A DNA stretch of 64,000 bases, taken from NCBI GenBank assembly GCA_963714965.1, contig CAVQQG010000002.1:1240001-1304000 (forward strand), in the 5' to 3' direction. Position 1 is the stretch's first letter; each line of letters starts with the position of its first letter. The position numbers and the translations under genes were made by a program. This document shows positions 35,082-44,835 of this stretch, piece after piece. The stretch comes from CAJQPP01 sp963714965. Its GTDB lineage: Bacteria; Planctomycetota; Planctomycetia; Pirellulales; Pirellulaceae. The notes under the pieces are model-generated. The model had not been told where the DNA came from. It worked only from the letters and a program-made list of their open reading frames with translations, and ran no database searches.

Positions 35082-36439
35082 ACCGAACCTTGAGCCGAAG
35101 AACTGTACTGCGCGCCGCCGGCACCGTCGTGGCATTGCCCCTGCTGGACATCATGCGGCCGCGACAGGCGCTGGCTGGTCCCACAATCGGACCAACGGGC
35201 CGGCCACTCCGGACTGCATTTTTTTATGTTCCCAACGGCATGCACATGCCGGACTGGTTGCCGCAGCAACAGGGCGCCGAGTTCGAACTGCCGTCAACGT
35301 TGCAACCCCTGGCGGCATTTCGGAAGAAATTAAACGTGCTGTCCGGTTTGACGCTGGATGGCGCCCGCGCCCACGGGGACGGGCCGGGGGACCATGCCCG
35401 GAGCGTGGCTGCGTTCCTGACCGGGGCCCATCCGGCCAAAACCGACGGAGCGGGCATCCGCAACGGTGTGTCCATTGACCAGTTGCTGGCTCAAAAATCC
35501 CCGGCCGCGGAGGCCCGGCTGCCCTCGTTGGAGGTTGGAATGGAAGGCAGTGCCCCGGCCGGTCGCTGCGATTCCGGTTACAGTTGTGTGTACACGTCGA
35601 ATATGTCCTGGCGGACAGAGACCACACCGGTGGCCAAGGAGGTAAACCCGGCGGCCCTGTTCGACCGGATCTTTGGCTCGCGCGACCAACGCCAAAACCG
35701 CCAAATGGCAGCTCGTCGCCGGCAGTATCGACGCAGTATACTCGACTCGGTCCGCGGCCAGGCGCAAACGTTAACGGAACAGCTGGGCAGCGATGACCGC
35801 CGTAAACTGGACGAATACCTGTACGCGGTACGGGATATTGAACGTCGTCTGGAGGGCAGTGACAAACTGCCACCGGCCGAGCCGGACGCCGGGGAATTTA
35901 CGAGGCCCGCGGGTGTCCCCCGGGCCTGGGACGAACACCTGAATCTGCTGCTGGATGTGATGACGCTGGCCTGGCAAACCGATGCAACACGAATTATGAC
36001 GTTTATGTTCGGAAACGCGGGCAGCAATCGCAGTTACCGTGACATCGGCGTCACGCAGGGACACCATGACCTGTCACATCACGGCAACAGCACCGAAAAA
36101 CAACAACAAATCAGCAAAATCAACCGTTATCACGTGCAGCTGTTTGCCTCGTTTGTCCAGCGTCTGCACGATACACCGGACGGCGACGGGACATTGCTGG
36201 ACAGTTGCCTGCTGGTGTATGGCAGTGGCATTGCTGATGGTAACCGGCACGCCCATGATGGATTGCCCATCATAACGGCAGGCAGCGGCGGCGGGCGTTT
36301 TCAGACAGGTCAGCATTTTCATTTCGCCGACGAAACGCCGCTGACGAATCTGTATCAGACGATTCTGGAACAATCGGGGGTCACCAATACGCCGATTGGC
36401 GACAGCACCGGGATTTTGCGAAAACTGGTTGTCGCGTAA
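35078..36439 (+). CDS. DUF1552 protein with Tat signal
   Basis: 453 residues; the ATG overlaps the previous stop (ATGA). The N-terminus LSRRTVLRAAGTVVALPLLD is a Tat signal. The body matches DUF1552: FFYVPNGMHMPDWLP, LNVLSGLTLDGA, DHARSVAAFLTGAHP, and near the end LTNLYQTILEQ. It belongs to the alkaline-phosphatase-like DUF1501/1552 group, and the DUF1592-DUF1552 pair is conserved. Both proteins should act outside the cytoplasm; the substrate is unknown. The stop overlaps the ribD start by 1 base. Confidence 0.93.
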   Translation: MNRTLSRRTVLRAAGTVVALPLLDIMRPRQALAGPTIGPTGRPLRTAFFYVPNGMHMPDWLPQQQGAEFELPSTLQPLAAFRKKLNVLSGLTLDGARAHGDGPGDHARSVAAFLTGAHPAKTDGAGIRNGVSIDQLLAQKSPAAEARLPSLEVGMEGSAPAGRCDSGYSCVYTSNMSWRTETTPVAKEVNPAALFDRIFGSRDQRQNRQMAARRRQYRRSILDSVRGQAQTLTEQLGSDDRRKLDEYLYAVRDIERRLEGSDKLPPAEPDAGEFTRPAGVPRAWDEHLNLLLDVMTLAWQTDATRIMTFMFGNAGSNRSYRDIGVTQGHHDLSHHGNSTEKQQQISKINRYHVQLFASFVQRLHDTPDGDGTLLDSCLLVYGSGIADGNRHAHDGLPIITAGSGGGRFQTGQHFHFADETPLTNLYQTILEQSGVTNTPIGDSTGILRKLVVA

Positions 36440-37563
36440 TGAGTTCAGAAGACGATCGGCGCTGGATGGAACTGGTTTTGGACCTGGCCGCAGAAGGCCG
36501 GGGGCTGGTTGAGCCAAATCCGATGGTGGGATGTGTTCTGGTCCGCCACGGGGCTGAGATTGGCCGGGGTTTTCACCGTCGGTTTGGTGGAAAACACGCG
36601 GAAATTGAGGCCCTGGACACTTGCCAGGGGGATGCTGCCGGCGCAACCGTTTACGTTAACCTGGAACCGTGCAGCCATCACGGAAAAACCCCGCCATGCG
36701 TGGATCGATTAATCCAGGCCGGAGTTGCACGGGTTGTCGTCAGCGACGAGGATCCGTTTCCCGAGGTCGCGGGCCGGGGAGTTTCCAAACTGCGGGAGGC
36801 CGGGATTTCGGTTTCGGTCGGGATTGCGCGACAAGCTGCGCGGTCGCTCAATGCGCCCTACCTGAAACGCGTATCAACCGGCCAGCCGTGGGTCATTGCC
36901 AAATGGGCGATGACGCTGGACGGCAAGATCGCCACCATTTCGGGCGACAGCAAGTGGATATCCTGCGAGGCATCCCGAGCCGTCGTCCACCAGATCCGGG
37001 GTCGTGTCGATGCGATCATCGTGGGCATCCAGACGGCAATCATGGATGACCCGCTACTGACGGCCCGTCCAGCCGGACCCCGCGAGGCGACGCGAATCGT
37101 GGTTGATACCGGTTTGCGGCTGCCAATCGACTCGCGTCTGGTCGCGACAGTGCGCCAGCATCCGACCCTGATCGCCACGGGTGCCTCAGTCGACGCTGAT
37201 CGCGTGCGGCAGTTGTCCGGCGCCGGTTGCGAAATACTGCCGCTCAACGGCGACGCTCACGCGTTGCGATTGAGTCAGTTGCTGGACGAACTGGGCCGCC
37301 GCCAAATGACCAACATACTCGTGGAGGGCGGCGGCCAGCTGCTGGGCGGGTTTCTGGATATGGCAAAAATTGACGAAGTGCATGTGTTTGTGGGCAATCG
37401 GATCACCGGCGGCCTGACGGCCGCCAGTCCGCTGGGAGGCGCCGGCATCGCCCGCATGCAGGATGCCGTGACGCTGACGGATCTGTTGCATACGGTCATT
37501 GGCGAGAACGTCCACATCTCGGGTCGGCCGGTGTGGCCGCCGCGGCCGGGGACCGATACCTGA
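36439..37563 (+). CDS. ribD: Bifunctional riboflavin biosynthesis deaminase/reductase
   Basis: 374 residues; the ATG overlaps the stop of the DUF1552 gene (TAATG). The N-terminal deaminase has the zinc site HAEIEAL (~50) and PCSHHGKTPPC (~76). The C-terminal reductase begins around 150 with KWAMTLDGKIAT, followed by DAIIVGIQTAIMDDPLLTAR and the NADPH loop NILVEGGGQLLGGFL. RibD carries out the second and third steps of riboflavin synthesis from GTP. No other rib gene is nearby. Confidence 0.95.
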   Translation: MSSEDDRRWMELVLDLAAEGRGLVEPNPMVGCVLVRHGAEIGRGFHRRFGGKHAEIEALDTCQGDAAGATVYVNLEPCSHHGKTPPCVDRLIQAGVARVVVSDEDPFPEVAGRGVSKLREAGISVSVGIARQAARSLNAPYLKRVSTGQPWVIAKWAMTLDGKIATISGDSKWISCEASRAVVHQIRGRVDAIIVGIQTAIMDDPLLTARPAGPREATRIVVDTGLRLPIDSRLVATVRQHPTLIATGASVDADRVRQLSGAGCEILPLNGDAHALRLSQLLDELGRRQMTNILVEGGGQLLGGFLDMAKIDEVHVFVGNRITGGLTAASPLGGAGIARMQDAVTLTDLLHTVIGENVHISGRPVWPPRPGTDT

Positions 37564-37636
37564 ACGCCCGAACCCTTTTTTCCCGGGGTCCGGTCTGCTC
37601 TGGACCTGGCGCCCACCCCGATCAAAAATAACCGGC

Positions 37637-38715
37637 ATGTCCACGCCTGACCCGAGCAACGAATTGGCGTTTGTCCCGCCGCCACCGATCCATATCGGCG
37701 ATGTTCGGATCGATCCGCCGTTGCTGCAGGCACCCATGGCCGGATTCACCAACTACGCATTTCGCCAAATCGTTCGTGATTTCGGAGGCGCCGGACTGCA
37801 GGCCACTGAAATGGTCAACGCACGCGGCTTCGTATGGCTGGATCAACACAAGGCCGAGCATCCTGACCGACTGTGGGGCGTTCGCGACGAACCCCGTCCG
37901 CTGGCGGTTCAGATTTGGGATAACCAGCCGGAAATCATGGCCGAGGTCGGCAGGCGGCTGGTCGAGGAATTTCGGGTCAGCGTGGTGGACATCAATTTTG
38001 GCTGTCCGGTAAAGCAGGTTACGGAAAAGGCACACAGTGGCTCGTATTTGCTGCGAGTGCCGGAGCGGATGGGGGAAATTATTCAGCAGGTTGTCGCGGC
38101 CTGCGCGCGACTCCGGTCACCGCCAAGATCCGCCTCGGTTGCACGAGGGACCAGATGAATGCCAACGAGATTGCCCAGGTCGTCGAGGAAGCTGGAGCGG
38201 CGGCCCTGACCGTCCACGGCCGAACGGCCCAGGACATGTTTCGGGGCAACGCGGACTGGGAGAGAATTTCGGCGATCAAGCCGTTTCTCAGGAAGATTCC
38301 GCTGATCGGCAATGGCGATCTGGATTCGGCGGAGGCCGTTGTCCAGGCGTTCCGGCGTTACGACGTCGACGGGGTGATGATTGCGCGGGCCTGTCTGGGA
38401 CGCCCCTGGTTGTTTGCCCAGGCAGCGGCCGCCCTGCGTGGCCAGACGGTTCCGGCAGATCCCACCCTGGAACAACAAAAGCAATGCATGCTGCGGCATT
38501 ACGAGCTGATTGTGGATCGTTTTGGTGAGGAAAAAGGGACCCAGTTGATGCGCAAATACGCTTGTTGCTACGCCCAGGGCCGCCCCGGGGCCCGGCACTT
38601 TCGCCGGTATGTTGCCCGGGTCGAAACACGGCAGGGATTCCTGGACGTGGTCAGTGAGTACTTTCCAACACACGATCGCCCGCAGCCGGAACCATTGAAA
38701 GCAGAATCAACTTGA
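37637..38715 (+). CDS. tRNA-dihydrouridine synthase (one frameshift near 38107)
   Basis: About 359 residues once a one-base deletion in a GC repeat near 38104-38110 is corrected, which joins VVAACAR to TPVTAKIRLG. It is DusB-like: LLQAPMAGFTNYAFRQI at the start, TEMVNARGF, the active-site region VDINFGCPVKQVTEKAHSGS with the catalytic Cys, then ALTVHGRT and PLIGNGDLDS binding FMN phosphate. Dus enzymes reduce uridines in tRNA D-loops. The start is the ATG at 37637, 73 bases after ribD. The 3' end overlaps the next gene. Confidence 0.9.
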
Positions 38716-39652
38716 CCGGTCATTTAAACAATCTTGCCCTGCAGCGATTACAACGACTGGTCCCGGTTGCCGATTCACTGCGGATCCGGTTTTCCGAATC
38801 AGGTCGAGTCGCCGACTTTGGGGTGGCGGCCCGTGGTGGATTGTCGGCCGGCCTGGAATTGGCCCGGATTTGCATGGCCGATTTGGGGACGGTCAATCTG
38901 CTGCCGGCCCCGGCCGGCGGGACCGAACCCCTGGTCCAGGTCTTCACCGATTGTCCGGCCGTGGCCTGCATGGGAGCCCAGTACGGGGGCTGGCCGGTTC
39001 GGACCGACGATTACTTTGCGATTGGTTCCGGTCCTATCCGGCTCCGCCGGGGTAAAGAAGCGGTTCTGGAACAATACCGGTTTTCGTCCCGGGAAGACTC
39101 GGTCGTCGGTGTCCTGGAAGTCGATCGGTTGCCGAATGAACCGGTTATCCAATACATGGCCGAACAATGCGGCCTGGATGCGACGCAGCTCTGGCTGTGT
39201 GTGGCGCCACTCGCAGTCTGGCCGGAGCGATCCAGATAGTGGCCCGCAGTGTGGAAGCCACAATGCACAAGTTGTACGAGCTGGATGTCGATCTGCAAAC
39301 CGTGACCAGCGGACTGGGAACGGCCCCCTTGCCTCCGGTAGGGGGCGACGACTTGACCGCCATTGGCCGAACCAATGACGCCATCCTGTACGGCGGTCGT
39401 GTCACACTGTGGGTGGACATGACCGATCAGCAGATTCAGCAGATTGGACCTCAAACGCCGAGCAACAGTTCTCCGGAACATGGCAAGCCGTTCGCCGCCC
39501 TGTTTGAAGCCTGCGGCGGGGATTTCTACAAGCTGGATCCCATGCTGTTCAGCGCCGCTCAGGTGACCCTGATCAGCAACTTGAGCGGGCGGCAATTTCG
39601 GTTCGGAGCAACCCGGGCCGCGATTCTGAACGAGTCGTTTTACGCGGTCTGA
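38712..39652 (+). CDS. mch: Methenyl-tetrahydromethanopterin cyclohydrolase (one frameshift near 39208)
   Basis: About 313 residues after correcting one missing base near 39208 that otherwise ends the frame at 39239. The start TTG overlaps the dus stop (TTGA). Family hallmarks are VACMGAQYGGWPV, FAIGSGPIRL, GVLEVDRLP, then VAPTRSLAGAIQIVARSVE across the corrected break, GLGTAPLPPV and GRTNDAILYGG. Mch interconverts methenyl- and formyl-tetrahydromethanopterin in one-carbon metabolism. In planctomycetes this archaeal-type C1 pathway is known and is thought to oxidise formaldehyde. No other H4MPT gene lies in the window. Confidence 0.93.
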
Positions 39653-39710
39653 GCCGTACCGCCAGCCGCCGCGGTCCGACCGCGCCGGGGCCCTGCGCCG
39701 ATTCCGCAGA

Positions 39711-41130
39711 TCAGAGGATGAACCTCGACAAATCCTGATTATCGGAGATTGTGTCCAGCCGTTCCCGAACGTAGGCGGCATTGATCTCCACGCGCCCCAT
39801 TTTCATGTCGGGCGCCTCGAAACTGAGTTCTTCCAGCATTCGCTCGAGGATCGTGTACAACCGGCGGGCTCCGATATTCTGATTTGACTGGTTGACCTTG
39901 AAGGCGCAGGCGGCCAGCTCGTCAATCGCATCCGGGGAGAATTCCAGCTGCACGCCTTCGGTTTTCAGCAAGGCCTCGTATTGTCGCGTCAGGGAGTTTT
40001 TGGGTTCGGTCAGGATTCGCACGAAATCGGCCTGGGTCAAATCATCCAGTTCCACGCGAATGGGAAAACGGCCTTGCAGTTCGGGCATCAGTTCACTGGG
40101 GCTGTTTTTGTGAAACGCGCCGGCGGCAACAAACAGGATATGATCGGTGCGAACATAGCCGTAACGGGTTTGCACCGAGGTGCCTTCCACGATGGGCAGC
40201 AGGTCGCGCTGAACACCCTGGCGGGAAACATCGGTGCCCCGCGAGTCGCTGGCAACGACCTTGTCGATTTCGTCGAGAAAAATAATTCCCAGATTTTCGG
40301 CCAGATCAATCGCCATGCTATTGATCTTTTCGGGGTCCAGCAGAGCCTCGCATTCCTGGTCGAAAATTACCTTGCGCGCTTCGGTCACTTTCAGTTTGCG
40401 ACGGACCGTGGATTTGGGCATGATCTTTTCCAGCATGCCCTGGAAATCCATGTCCATCTGTTCGACACCGATCCCGCCCACCATCACCGGTGAAGATTTT
40501 TGTTCGATCGTGATTTCGACTTCCCGCTCGTCGAGATCGCCGGCCAACAACATTTGTTTCATCCTGCCGCGAGTTTTCCCAGGAGTGAGCGGTCTCATCG
40601 GGCCCGCGGTCACCATTGGCTGCCGGCACGTCGGATTCACCGCCAAATTGTGTGGTGGCCGAGAAGTCAACGGGTCGGGGTGCCAGCAAATCAACCAGCC
40701 GGTTGACGGTCCGCCGATCGGCTTCTTCCTCCACCTGTTTTCGTTCCCGCTCCCGAACCAGCCCGATCGCGTTGTCCAGCAGTTCGCGAATCATGCTTTC
40801 TACATCGCGGCCGTAATAACCGACCTCCGTGTACTTGGTCGCCTCGATCTTGATGAAGGGCGCGTCGGTCAGGCGGGCCAAACGGCGGGCGATTTCGGTT
40901 TTTCCCACGCCGGTCGAACCAATCATCAGAATGTTTTTGGGAGCCACCTCTTCCTTCATTTCCTCCGGCAACTGTTGCCGTCGCCAGCGATTGCGCATGG
41001 CGATCGCAACCGCCCGTTTGGCGTCCGCCTGACCGATGATGTAGCGGTCCAGCTCAGCGACCACCTGTCTGGGCGTCAATGCGGCGGATCCGGCGGCCGG
41101 TCGGCCTGTTCCATTATTCCTGACACTCAA
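39711..41130 (-). CDS. hslU: ATPase subunit of the HslVU protease (one frameshift near 40575)
   Basis: About 472 residues after removing one A from a short A run near 40575. The start is taken as the TTG at 41130, which overlaps the hslV end; the first 15 residues are poorly conserved, so the start is uncertain. Motifs: LTPRQVVAELDRYIIGQADAKRAVAIAMRNRWRRQQ, Walker A GSTGVGKT, ATKYTEVGYYGRDVESM, Walker B GIIFLDEIDKV and sensor region NIGARRLYTILERML. HslU unfolds substrates for HslV. The ends and both ATPase motifs are intact. Confidence 0.93.
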
Positions 41131-41656
41131 TTTCCTCCACGACAATGTTCCGATTGGTATAAATGTCGATACTGGCCGCAATTTCCAGGGAACGGCGAAC
41201 GATTTCGCCAGCCGCCAATTCCGTGTTTTCGGCCAACGCCCGGGCCGCGGCGATGGCATAATTGCCGCCCGACCCGATACCAATAATTCCGTCCGACGGC
41301 TGAATCACGTCGCCCGTTCCGCTAACCAGCAGGGAATGATGGGCATCACTGACCGACAACAGTGCTTCCAGCTGCCGCAATACCTTGTCCATCCGCCATT
41401 GTTTGGCCAGTTCGGTGGCGGCTCGCTGGATATTGGACGGATAATCCCGCAATTTTTCCTCAAATCGCTCCAGCAGGGCAAACGAATCGGCGCTGCTGCC
41501 GGCAAAACCGCAAAGGACCTTTCCATCAAACAGCTTGCGAATCTTGACGGCATCCGCCTTCATGATGGCCGTTCCCAGTGTGACCTGACCATCGCCACCC
41601 ATGGCCACCCGGGAACCACGCCGAACGGTTAAAATCGTGGTCGCATGCAGTTTCAT
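41114..41656 (-). CDS. hslV: Peptidase subunit of the HslVU protease
   Basis: 180 residues from the ATG at 41656. The mature N-terminus would be the Thr pair in MKLHATTILTVRRG, preceded by a short propeptide as in some bacterial HslV. VAMGGDGQVTLG, LCGFAGSSADSFALLERFE and GIGSGGNYAIAAARAL are family motifs. The twelve-subunit ring degrades proteins unfolded by HslU. The gene overlaps hslU by 17 bases. The frame continues upstream to 41716, but the extra part is not conserved. Confidence 0.95.
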   Translation of the reverse strand: MKLHATTILTVRRGSRVAMGGDGQVTLGTAIMKADAVKIRKLFDGKVLCGFAGSSADSFALLERFEEKLRDYPSNIQRAATELAKQWRMDKVLRQLEALLSVSDAHHSLLVSGTGDVIQPSDGIIGIGSGGNYAIAAARALAENTELAAGEIVRRSLEIAASIDIYTNRNIVVEEIECQE

Positions 41657-41785
41657 GAAAGAAACCCGTATAGTGAGACTGAACTTGTGGTCAATTTTCG
41701 CGAAAAACCCGGTCAATGACCAGGGGGTGGGCCGGCATCAGCTGGCAGCCTTATTCTGGGCGAGCCGATGTAGTAGTCTGGTGAC

Positions 41786-43036
41786 ATGAATAAACCCATT
41801 GAAACCCTGGATTCCACACCCGTCTCTCCCACCGCTGACCTGCCCCCGGAGGGGCAGGCGACTGATTTGCCGGGGCCTGGGCGCAGCCCCCTGCTGATGT
41901 CCAGGCATGATACGGCGTTGCTGATCATCGATGTCCAGCAAAAACTGCTTCCACATATTCAACGGCATCAGATGGTGGCCTGGAACATCCGGCGGCTGGT
42001 GGATGGAGCGCGGATTCTGGGCGTGCCACGGCTGTGTACCGAACAATACCCGGCCGGGCTGGGTCCCACGATTGCCGATCTGCGCGAGCGACTGGAGGTC
42101 GACGACGAAAAAGCCCGGTTTAGCTGTCGGGATTGCAAAAATGTGGTGCGACGGCTGGACGAATCTGACATCCGGAAAATCCTGTTGTGCGGGATCGAAT
42201 CGCACGTCTGCGTGCAACAGACGGCCCTCGATTTTTTGGCCATGGGCCTGGACGTATGGGTCGCCGCCGATGCCATTGGCAGCCGGCGGAGCCCGGATCA
42301 TCAAATGGCATTGAGACGAATGGAATCCGCCGGCGTGACCCTGACCACCAGCGAAGCGGCGTTGTTTGAGTGGTGTGAAGTGGCGGGCATCCCGGAATTC
42401 AGGCGGATAAGTCAACTGGTTCGGGAAACCCCGCCCGAATCATCCGACATCGATGCCAGGCGACCGTTCCCCCGCATCGGCCCCCGGTACGTGCTGCAGA
42501 CCGATCACGTCCAGTCTCCCGCGGCTGACGACCAGATGGTGACGACGTTAAGTTTTATTGTGCGTCGCGGCGATACGGGAGCCGAAGTCCGCCGCTACGA
42601 GGGCCGCAAGGTGACATCGGCCGAACATCCGGACCAGCTGATTTCCAGTGAGGGCGTAACCGCGCTGGAAATTGGCAGCGATGGTACGTCCCTGAGCCTG
42701 CAATCGGCCGACGGCCGGATTGAAATGGTGTACTTGCCCATGGGTGAGCCGCGAACCAGTCATCCCCGCTGGAAAGTGCGGCGGCTGGAACGTCATATTA
42801 ATTCCGAGCAGTACCGGACCGATTACGAAATTACGTTTCACGTCATTGAATACATGACCGGTGAGGTATTTCGCGAATTCCAGGGGTTTGAGCATCGGGA
42901 TGAAACCAGCGGCGGATACTCGCATGTCAGCGGCGTGCGACAAGTGGAAATCTCGGCAGACGGTCGCTGGGCGGTCGTGACGGCCGTCGGCCGTCCTCCG
43001 GATCTTCTGGAATTGCCGCCGGAAACGCATGGCTAG
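41786..43036 (+). CDS. Isochorismatase-fold hydrolase with a C-terminal extension
   Basis: 416 residues. Residues ~45-210 are a cysteine hydrolase of the isochorismatase/nicotinamidase fold: Asp in ALLIIDVQQKL (~50), Lys in DEKARFSC (~112) and Cys in CGIESHVCVQQTA (~137). The first 40 residues are a Pro-rich leader. After a short linker, residues ~225-416 form a beta-rich domain (GAEVRRYEGRKV, ALEIGSDGTSLSLQS, DGRWAVVTAVG) that I do not recognise. The usual family member is about 180-200 residues, so this is a fusion. The substrate is unknown. Divergent from hslV. Confidence 0.85.
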   Translation: MNKPIETLDSTPVSPTADLPPEGQATDLPGPGRSPLLMSRHDTALLIIDVQQKLLPHIQRHQMVAWNIRRLVDGARILGVPRLCTEQYPAGLGPTIADLRERLEVDDEKARFSCRDCKNVVRRLDESDIRKILLCGIESHVCVQQTALDFLAMGLDVWVAADAIGSRRSPDHQMALRRMESAGVTLTTSEAALFEWCEVAGIPEFRRISQLVRETPPESSDIDARRPFPRIGPRYVLQTDHVQSPAADDQMVTTLSFIVRRGDTGAEVRRYEGRKVTSAEHPDQLISSEGVTALEIGSDGTSLSLQSADGRIEMVYLPMGEPRTSHPRWKVRRLERHINSEQYRTDYEITFHVIEYMTGEVFREFQGFEHRDETSGGYSHVSGVRQVEISADGRWAVVTAVGRPPDLLELPPETHG

Positions 43037-43155
43037 TGCCAGACGCCGGGTCATGCGGTGTCCCTGCCATGGTTCGGCAAAGCGTTGTCTGACGAAGCGA
43101 CGCGACACCGACTGGAGGCGCGGTGCGGTCGGTGTGGCTGGCACAGAAACCCGAA

Positions 43156-44835
43156 TCAGGGTTCGCGGATACTGGAATCCAGGCTGCGGATCAACGGGTA
43201 CAGGAAATAATCGATGACCCGCCGCGTGCCCACCTTGATTTCAGCTGTCACCGCCATGCCGGGAATCAGCCGGTGATTGGACGGAACATCGTTTAGTTCA
43301 TAATCCGTGATTTCGACACGCACGCGATAATAGGCCCGCGTCATGGGGGGCTGGCCTTCCTCGAAAACGTCTTCGCTAATCGCCCGGATCCGGCCTTCCA
43401 GGGTTCCGTGTTTCATATACGGAAATGCACTCAGTTTGATGCGGACGGACCGCGGTTCGCCATTTTCCAGTTCGCGAATTCTGCCAATGTCCTGCGACTG
43501 AACCTTGCATTCGACTTCCAGCATCGAGTCGGCGGGAATCAGTCGCACCAGCGGATCACCGGGCTGGACCACCGATCCCACATTTCGATCGGCTACCTCA
43601 ACGACCACAAACTCGTCATACAGCGGATGTTCGGGAACGGGGATCGTCACCAGTTCGCTGGCGCGTCGGGCCTTGTTCAATTCCTCGACGATGGACGCGT
43701 AGGTTTGCCGGGTTTCGGCCAGGTCGCTGCTGACCTGCGCCTGGCGACTGGACAATTCAGCGGCTTCGCGTTTTTTCAGGGATTCCAGATCGGCATCGGT
43801 TTCGAGGATCGAGTTTCGGGCGTTGACCAGCTGGTTTTCCACGGCTTCGGCCTGAATCTCGTCATTCATCAGCTCGGTTTCCGTGCCAACTTGCCGGTCA
43901 AACAGGTCGCGAGTCGTCGTCAGCTTCTTGATCATTTTCTCCAGGCGACTGGTTAGCACTCGCACGTCATCGACATGTTTGTTGCGGGTTGCCTCCAGTT
44001 TCCGACGTTCCGCCGCATACTGTTCGCTTTTGGATTCCATTTCGTTTTGGCGATCCAGAAACACCAGTTGTTCAGTCAGCCAAACCGGATCGCTCTCGTG
44101 TCCCGAAACGCTGAATTCGTCACTCGACTGCTCGGCAGTCAGTCGGGCAATCCTCGCGCTCAGACCATTAATCTGGGTCTCCAGTTTTGAGACTTCGGCC
44201 TCGGGAATCGTCGGATCCAGGGTGACCAGCACGTCACCCGACCGCACGGTTTGGCCAAACTTGACATTGAACGAACGGATGGGACTGGTGCTGGGAGGCT
44301 GGATGACCAGCGGGTCCGGGGCAATCAACTTGCCCTCGGCAACCACCAGCCGATCCACCCTGGCCCAGGTGGCCCAGGTGATCGTGGAAACCAGCAGCAA
44401 GATGACCACGTACAGGGTCCATCGCAATCCGCCGGCTACCTTGCGATGCTCCATTTCCACGGCATCGGGCTGGAATTCCATCACGAGGCGGTCGATTTTG
44501 CGGATTCGGCGCTTGCGGGCTTTCTTCCTGTTCGTGGCCGGTGTATTTGCGCCGTCGGCAGCAGGCTGGGGCGGTGCCGCGGGCTCTGCGGATCCGTTTT
44601 GATCAGCATCCTTGCGACCGTTATCGGGGCGGGCCGGACTGCCGGGGGCCTCCGGCGCAGCCCGGACGATCCGCGAAACGGGATTGTTTTCCGTGCCGGA
44701 AAGGTCGTCGGTTTTCCGCCGTCGGGCGTTACCGATGGCCCATCTGCTGATACCATAATTCCTGATATACCCTTGATTCGTCGAGCAATGTCCGATGCCT
44801 GCCCATTTGCTCGATTTTGCCGCGTTCCAGCACAA
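43156..44835 (-). CDS. HlyD-family adaptor of a type I secretion system
   Basis: Up to 559 residues; the only in-frame ATG before the conserved part is at 44835, which overlaps the end of the ABC gene by 107 bases, so the true start is uncertain. An Ala/Pro-rich, then Lys/Arg-rich cytoplasmic tail leads to one membrane segment (~135-155). A lipoyl-like half (VVAEGKLIAPDPLVIQPP, VKFGQTVRSGDVLVTLD), a long coiled coil (~210-400) and a second half with a DRNVGSVVQPGDPLVRL stretch follow. The C-terminus ends in a beta-barrel (RVIDYFLYPL). It links the inner-membrane ABC exporter to an outer-membrane channel, which is not in the window. Confidence 0.85.
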   Translation of the reverse strand: MCWNAAKSSKWAGIGHCSTNQGYIRNYGISRWAIGNARRRKTDDLSGTENNPVSRIVRAAPEAPGSPARPDNGRKDADQNGSAEPAAPPQPAADGANTPATNRKKARKRRIRKIDRLVMEFQPDAVEMEHRKVAGGLRWTLYVVILLLVSTITWATWARVDRLVVAEGKLIAPDPLVIQPPSTSPIRSFNVKFGQTVRSGDVLVTLDPTIPEAEVSKLETQINGLSARIARLTAEQSSDEFSVSGHESDPVWLTEQLVFLDRQNEMESKSEQYAAERRKLEATRNKHVDDVRVLTSRLEKMIKKLTTTRDLFDRQVGTETELMNDEIQAEAVENQLVNARNSILETDADLESLKKREAAELSSRQAQVSSDLAETRQTYASIVEELNKARRASELVTIPVPEHPLYDEFVVVEVADRNVGSVVQPGDPLVRLIPADSMLEVECKVQSQDIGRIRELENGEPRSVRIKLSAFPYMKHGTLEGRIRAISEDVFEEGQPPMTRAYYRVRVEITDYELNDVPSNHRLIPGMAVTAEIKVGTRRVIDYFLYPLIRSLDSSIREP

